A DNA stretch of 64,000 nt from Sphaerotilus natans (GCF_900156335.1 NZ_FTMZ01000020.1:1-64000), one strand, 5' to 3'. Counted from the first letter of the stretch, positions 19,992-28,329 are shown. Translations and numbers: made by a program. The notes: generated by a model from the sequence alone, not told the origin.

Positions 19992-21491
19992 TCACACCCG
20001 CCGCCCTGCCCGCTCCGTCAGCCAAGCCGGGGCGTCCTGCAGGCACACCGGGCGCAGGAAGCGCGCCAGCGCGGCATCGCCCACCGAGGTGCTCTCCGGC
20101 CGCGTGCTGCTGGGCCACGGGCCGCCGTGCTGCTGGGCGGCGGTCACGGCCACGCCAGTGGGTACGCCGGCAAACAGCACCCGCCCGGCAATGGCCATGG
20201 CGCCGCGCACCAGGGCGCGGGACTTGTCGCTGTCCTGCTCCACGCCCCACAGGGTCACGGTCAGGCTGCCGCCCACGGCCTGCAGCACTTGCAGCGCTTG
20301 GCTCAAGGAAGCGGCGCGCACGATCAGGCTGCTGGGGCCGAACACCTCTTCACGCAGCGCGGCCTTGGCGATGAACTCCAGCGCGCTGACCTGGGCCAGC
20401 ACCGGGCGCGGCGGCTGGCCGGCGGCTGCGGTTTCCTGCAGCAGCATGTCAGCGCCGGCCTGGGCCCACTGGGCCACGCCGGCTTCAAAGGCACCGCGCA
20501 TGACGGTGGTGAGCATGGCGTGGGGCTGCTGGGCCGTGAGCGCTTCGGTGAGCTGGGCCACAAAGGCGTCATTCACCGCCTTGGCGTCGATGTCCGGCTG
20601 CACCTCGTCGATCAGCAGGATCACGCCGGGGTTGGTGCAGAACTGGCCGCAGCCCAGGGTGATGGAGCCGGCCAGGTTGGTGGCCAGCGCAGCGCCGTCG
20701 GTGGCCAGCTTGGCCGGCAAGGCGACGATGGGGTTGACCGAGCCCAGCTCGCCGTAGAACGGGATGGGGCGCGGGCGGGCCGCGGCTTCAGCGGCCAGCG
20801 CCGCGCCACCCTGGGTGGAGCCGGTGAAGGCACCGGCGGCAATGGCCGGGTGGCGGATCAGGCGCACGCCCACGTCGCGGCCACCGCCTTGCACCAGGCC
20901 CACCAGGCCAGCGGGCAGGCCTTGCGCGGCCAGCACCTGCTGGATCAGGCCGAACACGCGGTTGGAGAGTTGCAGGTGGCCGGTGTGGGCCTTGACGACC
21001 ACCGGGCAGCCGGCAGCCAGGGCGCTGGCCGTGTCACCGCCCAGCACCGAGAAGGCGAAGGGGAAGTTGCTGGCCGAGAACATGGCCACCGGGCCCAGCG
21101 GCACGCTCCAGCGCTGCATGGCGGGGTGGCCCGCCGGCGGGGCGCCGGCCACGGCCGGGTCGTCCACGAAGGCGAAGGGCTCACCGCGTTCAGCAATGTC
21201 CGCAAAGCGGCGCAGCTGGAACGCGGTGCGGTCGAGCTCGCCGTTCAGGCGCACGGGGCCCAGGGCGGTCTCCTGATCGGCCAGGGGCACCAGGGCCTCG
21301 CGGTCGGCCTCCAGCGCGGCGGCCAGGCCGCGCAGCAGGGCGGCACGCTCGGCGCCGGTGGCGGCTTGCCACAGCGGGAAGGCGGCGGCGGCGGCCTCGC
21401 AGGCCGCGTCCACGGCGGCCGGAGAGGTGGCCGGCAGTTCGGCCAGCACGTCGCCCGTGCGGGCGTTGAAGGATGGCAGCATCAGGGTCAT
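19992..21491 (-). CDS. 2,5-dioxovalerate (2-oxoglutarate semialdehyde) dehydrogenase
   Basis: This 499-aa aldehyde dehydrogenase is of the type that oxidises 2-oxoglutarate semialdehyde to 2-oxoglutarate. FSASNFPFAFSVLGGDTASALAAGCPVVVKAH is the cofactor region, GSTQGG follows, Glu248 lies in YGELGSVNP and the nucleophile Cys285 in GQFCTNPG. The Cys context CGQFCTNPG is characteristic of this subfamily. Together with the DapA-family gene upstream it forms the last two steps of non-phosphorylative pentonate/hexarate routes. It is the last gene of the 27.0-to-20.0-kb minus-strand unit. An upstream in-frame ATG at 21590 was not used. Confidence 0.88.
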   Translation of the reverse strand: MTLMLPSFNARTGDVLAELPATSPAAVDAACEAAAAAFPLWQAATGAERAALLRGLAAALEADREALVPLADQETALGPVRLNGELDRTAFQLRRFADIAERGEPFAFVDDPAVAGAPPAGHPAMQRWSVPLGPVAMFSASNFPFAFSVLGGDTASALAAGCPVVVKAHTGHLQLSNRVFGLIQQVLAAQGLPAGLVGLVQGGGRDVGVRLIRHPAIAAGAFTGSTQGGAALAAEAAARPRPIPFYGELGSVNPIVALPAKLATDGAALATNLAGSITLGCGQFCTNPGVILLIDEVQPDIDAKAVNDAFVAQLTEALTAQQPHAMLTTVMRGAFEAGVAQWAQAGADMLLQETAAAGQPPRPVLAQVSALEFIAKAALREEVFGPSSLIVRAASLSQALQVLQAVGGSLTVTLWGVEQDSDKSRALVRGAMAIAGRVLFAGVPTGVAVTAAQQHGGPWPSSTRPESTSVGDAALARFLRPVCLQDAPAWLTERAGRRV

Positions 21492-21603
21492 GGCATCTCC
21501 AGATGAACAACGGCCCGGCCGGTGCGCGGGCACCGGGCCGGGCCGGGCCGGAAAAACAGGACGAAGGACGACACCGAACCGGGCGATCACCGCCCGGCCG
21601 GGT

Positions 21604-22539
21604 TCAGCGCGCCCAGCGCAGCACCAGCGGATCGAGCCGGCGTGCGATGTCCAGCAGGCCCTCGCGCACGCCGGCGCTGATGTCCGGGAACGGGGCGCGC
21701 GGCGCGCCGCAGGCGATCACGCCGCCGGCTTGCATCAGGGCCTTGGCGGCCAGGAAGCCCGCCTGGCGGTTCTCCCAGTTGATGAGCGGCGCCCAGCGCT
21801 CGTGCAGGGCGTAGGCCTCGTCGCGCCGGCCGGCGTGGTAGGCGTCAAAGATGGCGCGCATGCCATCGGGGAAGCCGCCGCCGGTCATGGCGCCGGTGCA
21901 GCCGGCCTCCAGATCGGCCCAGAGGGTGATGCCCTCTTCGCCATCCCAGGGGCCTTCGATGGCCTCGCCGCCCAGGGCGATCAGTTCGCGCAGCTTGTCG
22001 GCGGCGCGGGGCACTTCCACCTTGAAGTAGCGGATGGTCTCCACCTCTTGCGCCAGCCGGGCCAGCAGCGTCACGGGCAGCGGGGTGCCCGACATGGGCG
22101 CGTCCTGGATCATCACCGGGATGTCCACGGCGGCGCCCACGGTGCGGTAGAAGTCCAGCACCTGGGCTTCGCCCACCCGCAGCGTGGCGCCGTGGTAGGG
22201 CGGCATCACCATCACCATGGCCGCGCCCAGGTCCTGGGCCTGGCGCGAGCGGGCGGCGCACACCGCGCTGCTGAAGTGCGTGGTGGTGACGATGACCGGC
22301 ACGCGGCCGGCCACGTGGGTGAGGATGTCGTGGGTCAGGATCTCGCGCTCGGCGTCCGAGAGCGCAAACTGCTCGGAGAAGTTGGCCAGGATGGCCAGGC
22401 CGTTGGAGCCGGCGTCGATCATGAAGTCCACGCAGCGGCGCTGGCCGGGCAGGTCCAGCGTGCCGTCGGCGTGGAAGATGGTGGGCACCACCGGGAACAC
22501 GCCCCGGTAGCGCGGGTGGCGAGCGGAAGGCGAAGACAT
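21604..22539 (-). CDS. DapA-family aldolase/dehydratase (keto-deoxy sugar acid)
   Basis: This 311-aa Schiff-base TIM barrel is related to dihydrodipicolinate synthase. The lysine is Lys173 in RYFKVE. The N-terminal substrate motif is SNGLAILANFSEQ rather than the GTTGE of DapA, so it is not a lysine enzyme. In this context, after a sugar-acid dehydratase and before a 2-oxoglutarate semialdehyde dehydrogenase, dehydration of a 2-keto-3-deoxy pentonate is the most economical role. Aldol cleavage is the alternative. It lies 8 bp downstream of the dehydratase gene. Confidence 0.82.
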   Translation of the reverse strand: MSSPSARHPRYRGVFPVVPTIFHADGTLDLPGQRRCVDFMIDAGSNGLAILANFSEQFALSDAEREILTHDILTHVAGRVPVIVTTTHFSSAVCAARSRQAQDLGAAMVMVMPPYHGATLRVGEAQVLDFYRTVGAAVDIPVMIQDAPMSGTPLPVTLLARLAQEVETIRYFKVEVPRAADKLRELIALGGEAIEGPWDGEEGITLWADLEAGCTGAMTGGGFPDGMRAIFDAYHAGRRDEAYALHERWAPLINWENRQAGFLAAKALMQAGGVIACGAPRAPFPDISAGVREGLLDIARRLDPLVLRWAR

Positions 22540-22547
22540 GGCCGGGC

Positions 22548-23720
22548 TCACTCGATGATGTCGAACTGGTCCAGGAACTCGGTCTTCAGGCTCAGGCCCA
22601 GGCCCGGCACGTCGTCGCGCAGGTCCAGGAAGCCGTTCTCGGCCACGGGCTCGCCGTCGAAGATGTAATAGAACAGCTCGTTGCCCACTTCCACATCGAA
22701 CATCGGGAAGTACTCGGCCATCGGCGAGGCCAGCGTGCTCATGGTCAGGTGGTAGTTGTGCATCTGGCCGGCGTGCGGGATCACCGGCACCGAGTAGGCC
22801 TCGCACAGCGCATTGATCTTGTGCGCCATGGTGATGCCGCCCACGCGGTTGGTGTCGTACTGCACCACGCTCACGGCCTTGCGGTCCAGCAGCTGCTTGA
22901 AGCCATAGAGGCTGAACTCGTGCTCACCACCCGAGATGGGGATGATGTTCATGGCGTTGAGCTCGGCGTAACCGTCGATGTCGTCAGCGATCACCGGCTC
23001 CTCCAGCCAGCGCGGCTGGTACTGGGCCAGCTTGGGCAGCATGCGCTTGGTGTATTCCAGGTTCCAGCCCATGTAGCACTCCAGCATCAGGTCGGTGTCG
23101 TCGCCGATCACCTCGCGCACGGCGGCCACGCTCTTGAGGTTCTCCACCACGCCCTTTTGCAGGTCTTTGGGGCCATAGCCAAAGCGCATCTTGAAGGCGG
23201 TGAAGCCCTGCTTCAGGTAGGTTTCGGCCTCCTTCTGCATCTCGTCGAGGTCGGTGCGGTAGAGCTTGCTGTAGTAGCAGGGGATCTTTTCCTTGGTGCG
23301 CCCGCCCAGCAGCTTGAACACCGGCTTGTTCACGCTCTTGCCCAGGATGTCCCAGATGGCCAGGTCCACCGCCGAGATGGCGGCCATGCCCACGCCCTTG
23401 CGGCCCCAGGCCTGTGTGGCGCGGTACATGCGCTGGTTCAGGTACTCGTAGTCCCAGGGGTCCTGGCCCATCACCAGCGGGGTGAGGTACTGGTCGATGA
23501 TCTGCTTGGCCACCTTCGGGGCCAGGGCCACATTGCCGTAGCCGACCAGGCCGGTGTCGGTCTCGATCTCCACCACCGTCCACTGGTGGAAGCGGAAGGT
23601 CTTCATGGTCTCCTGCCGCGAGTACAGCAGGTCCATGGCGTTGGAGCAGAAGTTGCCCTGCGGCGGAACGGTCTTGCCCTTCCATTCATAGACGCGGGCG
23701 CGGACGGCGGTGATCTTCAT
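22548..23720 (-). CDS. Enolase-superfamily sugar-acid dehydratase (mandelate racemase type)
   Basis: This 390-aa protein has the enolase capping domain followed by a modified TIM barrel. Candidate metal ligands are Glu214 (LMLECYMGW), Glu240 or Glu241 (WLEEPV) and Glu266 (SGGEHEFS). The general base is His316 in [10 protein letters not shown], and Lys177/Arg179 occupy the FKMRFG site. The C-terminal half resembles the rhamnonate dehydratase-like group, so loss of water from an aldonate to give a 2-keto-3-deoxy acid is likely. Glu rather than Asp at the first ligand position is unusual. It lies directly upstream of the DapA-family gene, fitting sequential steps. The precise sugar acid is unknown. 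Confidence 0.83.
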   Translation of the reverse strand: MKITAVRARVYEWKGKTVPPQGNFCSNAMDLLYSRQETMKTFRFHQWTVVEIETDTGLVGYGNVALAPKVAKQIIDQYLTPLVMGQDPWDYEYLNQRMYRATQAWGRKGVGMAAISAVDLAIWDILGKSVNKPVFKLLGGRTKEKIPCYYSKLYRTDLDEMQKEAETYLKQGFTAFKMRFGYGPKDLQKGVVENLKSVAAVREVIGDDTDLMLECYMGWNLEYTKRMLPKLAQYQPRWLEEPVIADDIDGYAELNAMNIIPISGGEHEFSLYGFKQLLDRKAVSVVQYDTNRVGGITMAHKINALCEAYSVPVIPHAGQMHNYHLTMSTLASPMAEYFPMFDVEVGNELFYYIFDGEPVAENGFLDLRDDVPGLGLSLKTEFLDQFDIIE

Positions 23721-23769
23721 GGGGTTCTCCAGTGGGTCGGTGAGCGGGCTCAGGGGGAGGGCTCAGGGG

Positions 23770-23800
23770 CCGCAGGGCAGCGCCCAGCCGCCCCCTGCGG
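23770..23800 (-). promoter_or_regulatory. Intercistronic stem-loop
   Basis: Perfect 8-bp arms CCGCAGGG (23770-23777) and CCCTGCGG (23793-23800) with a 15-nt loop lie in the 147-bp gap between the dctP at 23868 and the dehydratase. No T-run follows, so it is more likely a processing or attenuation hairpin than a full terminator. Confidence 0.4.
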
Positions 23801-23867
23801 ATCAGGGGGAAAGGTCAGTCAGAGGGACGGGGTCGCCGGCGGGCCCAGGCGGTCCGGGGCCGTGGGC

Positions 23868-24899
23868 TCAGGGCTGGGTGCGGGCGGCGACCACGGCGCG
23901 CTGGGCATCGGCCACCAGACTGGTGCCGATTTCCTGCACGTAGCGTTCCACCACCGGCTTGACGCGGGCGCGCAGCTTGTCGGCCTCGCCCGGCGCCAGC
24001 TCGCTCACCGTCATGCCGCTCTTGCGCAGCATGTCGAGCTGCTGGACGGTCTGCTGGCGGATCAGGGTGCGCTGGAAGTCACGGGCCTCGCGGCAGGCGC
24101 CGCGCAGGCCGTCGCGCTCCGTGGGCTGCAGCTTGTCCCAGAAGGCGCGCGACACCAGCACCACGTAGGGCGCATAGGCGTGCTTGGTCAGCGTGACGTG
24201 CTTCTGCACCTCGTAGAACTTGCTGGCCGCGATGATGGCCACCGGGTTCTCCTGCGCGTCGATGGCGCGGGTTTCCATCGCGCTGTACAGCTCGGTGAAG
24301 GGCATGGGCACGGCGTTGGCGCCCAGGGCCTTGAAGCTGTCGATGTAGACCGGGTTCTGCATCACGCGCAGCTTCAGGCCCGAGAGGTCGTCCGCCTTGG
24401 TGACGGCGCGGCGGCTGTTGGTGACGTGGCGAAAACCGTTTTCCCAGTAGCACAGGCCCACCAGGCTCTTGTCGTCCAGGCCGTCCAGCAGGCGCTGGCC
24501 CACCGGGCCGTCGAGCAGCGCATCGGCCTCGCGCTCGTTGTCCAGCAAGAAGGGCAGGTCAAACAGCAAGAAGGGCTTGGACAGCGTGGCCACCGGCGCG
24601 CTGGAGGTGATCAGCATCTCCTGCACGCCGCCGCGCAGGGCGGAGAGCATCTGCGTCTCGGAGCCCAGTTGCGTGGCCGGGTACACCTTGACCTTGGTGC
24701 GGCCGCCGGTGGCCTTGTCCACCCGCTCGGCAAAGCGCTTGGCGCCTTGGCCCAGCGGGTGGTCCTCGGCAATGCCGTGGCCCAGGCGCAGCGTGCGCTC
24801 GGGCAGGGGCTGGGCGGGGGCTGCCGCGCTCAGGCCCAGGGCACCCAGGGCGAGCACGGCGCCGGCCACGCGGCGCAGGCGAGAAGGAAAGAAGGTCAT
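23868..24899 (-). CDS. TRAP transporter solute receptor (DctP), fourth of four
   Basis: This 343-aa receptor has a Sec signal peptide ending near APAQP (about residue 31). It shows LRLGHGIAEDHPLGQGAKRFAERV, the TQLGSETQMLSALRGG motif and LKLRVMQNPVYIDSFKALGANAVPMP. It is most similar to the receptor at 13590-14597. No dctQM lies nearby, so it must use a permease encoded elsewhere, perhaps the one at 11739-13560. It is encoded between the PdxA2-like and dehydratase genes. The ligand is probably the sugar acid metabolised by the downstream enzymes. Confidence 0.9.
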   Translation of the reverse strand: MTFFPSRLRRVAGAVLALGALGLSAAAPAQPLPERTLRLGHGIAEDHPLGQGAKRFAERVDKATGGRTKVKVYPATQLGSETQMLSALRGGVQEMLITSSAPVATLSKPFLLFDLPFLLDNEREADALLDGPVGQRLLDGLDDKSLVGLCYWENGFRHVTNSRRAVTKADDLSGLKLRVMQNPVYIDSFKALGANAVPMPFTELYSAMETRAIDAQENPVAIIAASKFYEVQKHVTLTKHAYAPYVVLVSRAFWDKLQPTERDGLRGACREARDFQRTLIRQQTVQQLDMLRKSGMTVSELAPGEADKLRARVKPVVERYVQEIGTSLVADAQRAVVAARTQP

Positions 24900-24950
24900 C
24901 GGCTTGTCTCCGTGGATGTGTTCTGGGCGCCGGGTCTTCTTGGCGAGACC

Positions 24951-25982
24951 TCAGCGCGCCTGCAGGGCGCTGGCGCCCATGCGGCAGGCGATGGCGAAGG
25001 CGTTGGCGGTGGCGCTGACGTTGGCGCGACCCTGTCCGGCGATGTCGTAGGCCGTGCCGTGCGCCGGGGTGGTGATGGGGATGGGCAGGCCGCCCTGCAC
25101 CGTCACGCCCTGGCTGAAGCCCAGCAGCTTGATCGCGATCTGGCCCTGGTCGTGGTAGAGCGTGACCACCGCGTCGAACTCGCCGTCGCGGGCCTTCAGG
25201 AAGATGGTGTCGGCCGGGAAGGGGCCCACCACCGGCAGGCCGGCGGCGTTGAGGGCGGCCACGGCCGGGGCGATGATGTCGATCTCCTCGCGCCCGCAGG
25301 TGCCGCCGTCGCCGTTGTGCGGGTTGAAGCCGGCCACCGCCACCCGTGGCGCGGCCACGCCGGCGGCCTGCAGCGAGCGGTAGATCAGCGTGGCGGCGGC
25401 CTCGATGCGCGGCTGGGTCAGCCAAGTCACCGCGTCTTTCAGCGGAATGTGCGAGGACACGCGGGAGGTCCAGAGGCGCCCCAGCGTGTTGAACTCGCAG
25501 AAGTAGCCGGTCACGCCCAGGTGCTCCGCAAAGTGGTGCAGCTCGTCTTCGTGATGCAGGCCACCCTGCTTCATCGCGAACTTGTTGAGCGGGGCAAAGC
25601 AGATGGCGTCGATCTGGCCGGCCAGCGCGGCGTCCATGCAGTGGTCGAGCACCTGCAGCACCGAGGCGCCGCCCGGCGCCTGGGCCACGCTGCGCTGCAC
25701 CTGCTCCGGGCGCACCGTGTCCACGGCCAGGAAGGCGGGCACCGCGATGCCGGTGCGGCCACGCACCTCGGCCAGGCTGGCCACCGGCACGGTGGGCACG
25801 TTCAGGCCGGCGACCTGCTGGCCATCGGCCCACAGCCAGGGGTCGCCCACCAGCACCACGTTGGCGGCGGCGGTGGTCTCGGGGCGGGCCAGGAGGCGGG
25901 CGATCAGCTCGGGGCCGATGCCGGCCGGGTCACCCAGGGTGAGGGCGACCACGGGCAGGCGTGAGGAAGAGGAGTCAGACAT
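24951..25982 (-). CDS. PdxA-family 4-phospho-acid dehydrogenase (PdxA2-like)
   Basis: This 343-aa protein is homologous to 4-hydroxythreonine-4-phosphate dehydrogenase. It has LTLGDPAGIGPEL at the N terminus, metal/substrate motifs SSHIPLKDAV, GFNPHNGDGG and TLYHDQGQIAIKLLGF, and TTPAHGTAYDIAGQG. The location in a catabolic island argues for PdxA2, which oxidises 4-phospho-threonate or -erythronate, rather than vitamin B6 synthesis. However, the DUF1537 kinase that normally supplies such substrates is not in the island. It lies 27 bp downstream of tctC. Confidence 0.85.
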   Translation of the reverse strand: MSDSSSSRLPVVALTLGDPAGIGPELIARLLARPETTAAANVVLVGDPWLWADGQQVAGLNVPTVPVASLAEVRGRTGIAVPAFLAVDTVRPEQVQRSVAQAPGGASVLQVLDHCMDAALAGQIDAICFAPLNKFAMKQGGLHHEDELHHFAEHLGVTGYFCEFNTLGRLWTSRVSSHIPLKDAVTWLTQPRIEAAATLIYRSLQAAGVAAPRVAVAGFNPHNGDGGTCGREEIDIIAPAVAALNAAGLPVVGPFPADTIFLKARDGEFDAVVTLYHDQGQIAIKLLGFSQGVTVQGGLPIPITTPAHGTAYDIAGQGRANVSATANAFAIACRMGASALQAR

Positions 25983-26009
25983 CGGAGCGGCCCAGGTGAA
26001 AAAGGGGAA

Positions 26010-26999
26010 TCAGTCGATCTTGATGTTGCGGCGCTTGATCAGGTCGGCGTAGCGCTTGTTCTCGGCCACATGGAAGGCCTGGAACTGCGCCTGGCTCATG
26101 GGCTGGTGGTCGGCGCCGAAGGTGGCCAGCCGGGCGCGGCTCTCGGGCAGGGCCAGCAGCTTGTTGACCTCATCGTGCACGCGCTGCTGCACCGACTTGG
26201 GCATGCCCGCCTTCATGTAGATGCCGTACCAGGCACTCATCTCCACGTCCTTCACGCCGGCCTCGGCCAGGGTGGGCACGCCGGGCAGCTGCTCGTTGCG
26301 GGTGGCGCTGCACACGGCCAGGGCGCGCAGCTTGCCGCCCTTGATGTGCGGCAGCACCGAGGCCAGGGTGTCAAAGCTCAGCTGCACCTGGCCGCCCATC
26401 AGGTCCACCAGGGCGGGGGCGGAGCCCCGGTAGGGCACGTGGTTGAGCGTGATGCCGGTGGACTCCTCGAACATCTCGCCGGCGATGTGCTGCGTGCTGC
26501 CGTTGCCCGAGGAGGCGTAATTCAGGCGGCCGGGCTGCTTGCGGGCATCGGCCACCAGCTCGGCCACGGTCTTGTAGGGCGCGGTGGCGGCCACCACCAG
26601 CACATTGGGCACAGCACCCACATAGACCACGGGCACCACATCGCGCTCGTTGTCATAGGCCAGCCGGATCAGGTGCGGGGCGATGGCGTGGGCGGTGGAC
26701 ACGCCCATCACCAGGGCATGGCCATCGGTGGACTTGGCCACCACGTCCACCGCCAGGGTGTTGGAGACACCGGGGCGGTTCTCCACCACCACCGTGGTGC
26801 CCAGGGCCGGGCCCAGCTTGTCGGCCACAGTGCGGGCCATGGCATCGGTGCCACCGCCGGGGCTGGAGCCCACCATCAGCTTCACCGGCTGGCTGGGCCA
26901 GGCCTGGGCGCGGGCGGTGCCGGGCAGCATGCCGGTGGCCATGGCACCCGGCAGGAGGGACAGCGCGCCCAGGGCGCGACGGCGGGTCAAGCGGTTCAT
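26010..26999 (-). CDS. Tripartite tricarboxylate-type receptor (TctC/Bug family)
   Basis: This 329-aa Bug-family periplasmic receptor has a twin-arginine-like leader (NRLTRRRALGALSLLPG) and cleavage near ARAQA. The domain has VKLMVGSSPGGGTDAMAR, VVVENRPGVSNTLA, YASSGNGSTQHIAGEMFE and VPYRGSAPALVDLMGGQ. No TctA or TctB membrane genes are present. Many Bug receptors in Burkholderiales are orphans used for binding or signalling. It is the first gene of its unit, 57 bp after the 67-bp control element and divergent from the LysR gene. Confidence 0.9.
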   Translation of the reverse strand: MNRLTRRRALGALSLLPGAMATGMLPGTARAQAWPSQPVKLMVGSSPGGGTDAMARTVADKLGPALGTTVVVENRPGVSNTLAVDVVAKSTDGHALVMGVSTAHAIAPHLIRLAYDNERDVVPVVYVGAVPNVLVVAATAPYKTVAELVADARKQPGRLNYASSGNGSTQHIAGEMFEESTGITLNHVPYRGSAPALVDLMGGQVQLSFDTLASVLPHIKGGKLRALAVCSATRNEQLPGVPTLAEAGVKDVEMSAWYGIYMKAGMPKSVQQRVHDEVNKLLALPESRARLATFGADHQPMSQAQFQAFHVAENKRYADLIKRRNIKID

Positions 27000-27056
27000 G
27001 CAGATGTCTCCAGGGTTCTTGTAAGGCGGGGCAAAGCCCTCATCAGCCATGGCCGG

Positions 27057-27123
27057 CATCGTAGGCAGCCCATACATGCCGGTATAGTGAAAACATCTCA
27101 TGAAACCATCGCTGCAGGTTATG
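27057..27123. promoter_or_regulatory. 67-bp control element, copy B (divergent LysR/tctC promoter)
   Basis: This is the partner of 19907-19973 with an identical 31-bp core at 27072-27102. It fills the 126-bp divergent space between tctC (start 26999) and the LysR gene (start 27126) and ends 2 bp before the LysR ATG. An autoregulated LysR site serving both catabolic units is the simplest reading. Confidence 0.7.
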
Positions 27124-27125
27124 AA

Positions 27126-28076
27126 ATGCCGGACACCCTGAGCGCATCCCAACTGCTCAACCGCCTGCGCCTGCGCCAGGTGGCCCTGCTGCTGGCCCTG
27201 CGCCAGCAGGGCACGCTGGGCGCGGCGGCCACGGCGCTGGGCATGACCCAGCCGGCGGCCACCAAGATGCTGCAGGAGCTGGAGGCGGCGCTGGCCTGCC
27301 GGGTGGTGGAACGCGAAGGGCGGGGCTTGCGCCTGACACCGGCCGGCCAGACGGTGCTGGCCCACTTTGAAGGCCTGCAGGGGGCCATGAGCGCCCTGGC
27401 CCGCGACCTGGAGGGCCTGCGCGCGGGCGATGGCGGCACGCTGGACATCGGCAGCGTGCTGGCCCCATCCCCCACCCTGCTGACCCGGGCGGTGGTGCAG
27501 CTCAAGCGCGAACAGCCACGGCTGCGGGTCTCCATCCACACCGAAACCAGCGACCTGCTGCTGGACCAGCTGGCCAGCGGCCAGCTTGACCTGGTGATCG
27601 GACGCCTGACCGAAGGCCACAGCCGGGCCGACCATGTGGTGCGCGCGCTGGAGAGCGAGGCGCTGCGCGTGGTGGTAGGGCCCCAGCATCCCTGGGCCGA
27701 CGGCCGGGTGCTGGGGCTGGTGAACCTGATGGAGCAGCCCTGGATCCTGCAGCCGCGCGGCTCCCCGATGCGCGAGCTGCTCGAGCAGGTCTTTCGTCGC
27801 GCCGGCTTAGACAGACCTCGCGATCTGGTGGAGACAGCCTCGATCCTCACCACCAGCTTCCTGCTGGCCGAGGCACCGATGGTGGCTGTGATGCCTGAAT
27901 CACTGGCGACCTACTACGCCAGCCGCGGCCTGCTCAGCAGGCTGGCAGTGGACCTGACGGCCCAGCTCGATGACTACTGCTCCATCGTGCGCCGCAATCG
28001 GCCGCTGAGCACGGCCGGTCAGCGCTTCCTGCACCTGCTGCATGGGATGGTGCCACGTGCTGGGCTGACGGGTTGA
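27126..28076 (+). CDS. LysR-family regulator, GbpR-like
   Basis: This 316-aa LysR protein begins with LRLRQVALLLALRQQGTLGAAATALGMTQ, a recognition helix PAATKMLQELEAAL, and a standard effector domain. The N-terminal LRLRQ pattern resembles GbpR-type sugar regulators. I chose the ATG at 27126 because the frame upstream is open but is antisense to tctC. It is divergent from tctC, with the repeated control element in between, so it probably governs both island operons in response to the transported sugar acid. It is the only plus-strand gene of the island. Confidence 0.88.
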   Translation: MPDTLSASQLLNRLRLRQVALLLALRQQGTLGAAATALGMTQPAATKMLQELEAALACRVVEREGRGLRLTPAGQTVLAHFEGLQGAMSALARDLEGLRAGDGGTLDIGSVLAPSPTLLTRAVVQLKREQPRLRVSIHTETSDLLLDQLASGQLDLVIGRLTEGHSRADHVVRALESEALRVVVGPQHPWADGRVLGLVNLMEQPWILQPRGSPMRELLEQVFRRAGLDRPRDLVETASILTTSFLLAEAPMVAVMPESLATYYASRGLLSRLAVDLTAQLDDYCSIVRRNRPLSTAGQRFLHLLHGMVPRAGLTG

Positions 28077-28193
28077 GACGAAACAGAGCTCAGCCCAGTG
28101 CACCCATCAAGGGGTTTCGGGCAACTCATCCGGAGCCGCACGCTTCCCCAGGCGTAGCGCTAGGGCGACGCTAACCGCGACGGGGCACGGCCG

Positions 28194-28328
28194 GGCATCG
28201 GCAGCCCGGTCGAGCTGTGGGGCACGCAGATTCCGGTCAACGAGGTGGCCGGCCTCGCAGGCACCCTCGCCTACGAGCTGCTGTGCAACGTCAAGCGCGT
28301 GCCGCGTCAGCGCCTGCGCGGCGGCTGA
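28194..28328 (+). pseudogene. Detached 3' end of alanine racemase (right direct repeat)
   Basis: In frame with alr the fragment reads from [10 protein letters not shown] through [13 protein letters not shown] and ends QRLRGG with a TGA at 28326-28328. The first 116 bp (to 28309) duplicate 11587-11702 with one change. There is no start codon or upstream coding region. It stops 1 bp short of the convergent gph gene, so it is probably the original chromosomal end of alr. The 117 bp before it, back to the LysR stop at 28076, contain nothing I recognise. Confidence 0.9.
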
Positions 28329-28329
28329 G

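Larger units (their letters stand above)
11703..28193. mobile_element. 16.5-kb catabolic genomic island between alr direct repeats
   Basis: The segment between the two alr repeats carries only a self-contained catabolic programme: dctM through tctC on the minus strand and one LysR gene on the plus strand. Removing it by recombination between the repeats would rebuild alr with the ending QRLRGG, converging with gph at a 1-bp gap. That suggests the ancestral arrangement. No integrase, transposase or tRNA end is visible inside, so the mechanism (site-specific integration with gene-end restoration, or homologous recombination) is open. Confidence 0.65.

Noticed and set aside
22749-25964. Very long plus-strand open frame (over 1000 codons) opposite the dehydratase, dctP and pdxA2 genes
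   Set aside because: It is antisense to three genes with clear family motifs, is rich in His, Gly, Ala and Arg, and arises from GC-rich codon bias.
24951-25982. Biosynthetic pdxA of the vitamin B6 pathway
   Set aside because: It sits inside a catabolic operon with sugar-acid genes and a TRAP receptor, which fits the PdxA2 group better; motif reading alone cannot exclude it.
11703-28193. Integrase, transposase or insertion sequence ends inside the island
   Set aside because: I looked for recombinase motifs and terminal inverted repeats and saw none; the mobility call rests only on the alr repeats.
28194-28328. Separate small gene encoding a 44-residue alanine-racemase-like peptide
   Set aside because: It has no start codon or ribosome site and matches the alr end exactly; it is a detached gene fragment.
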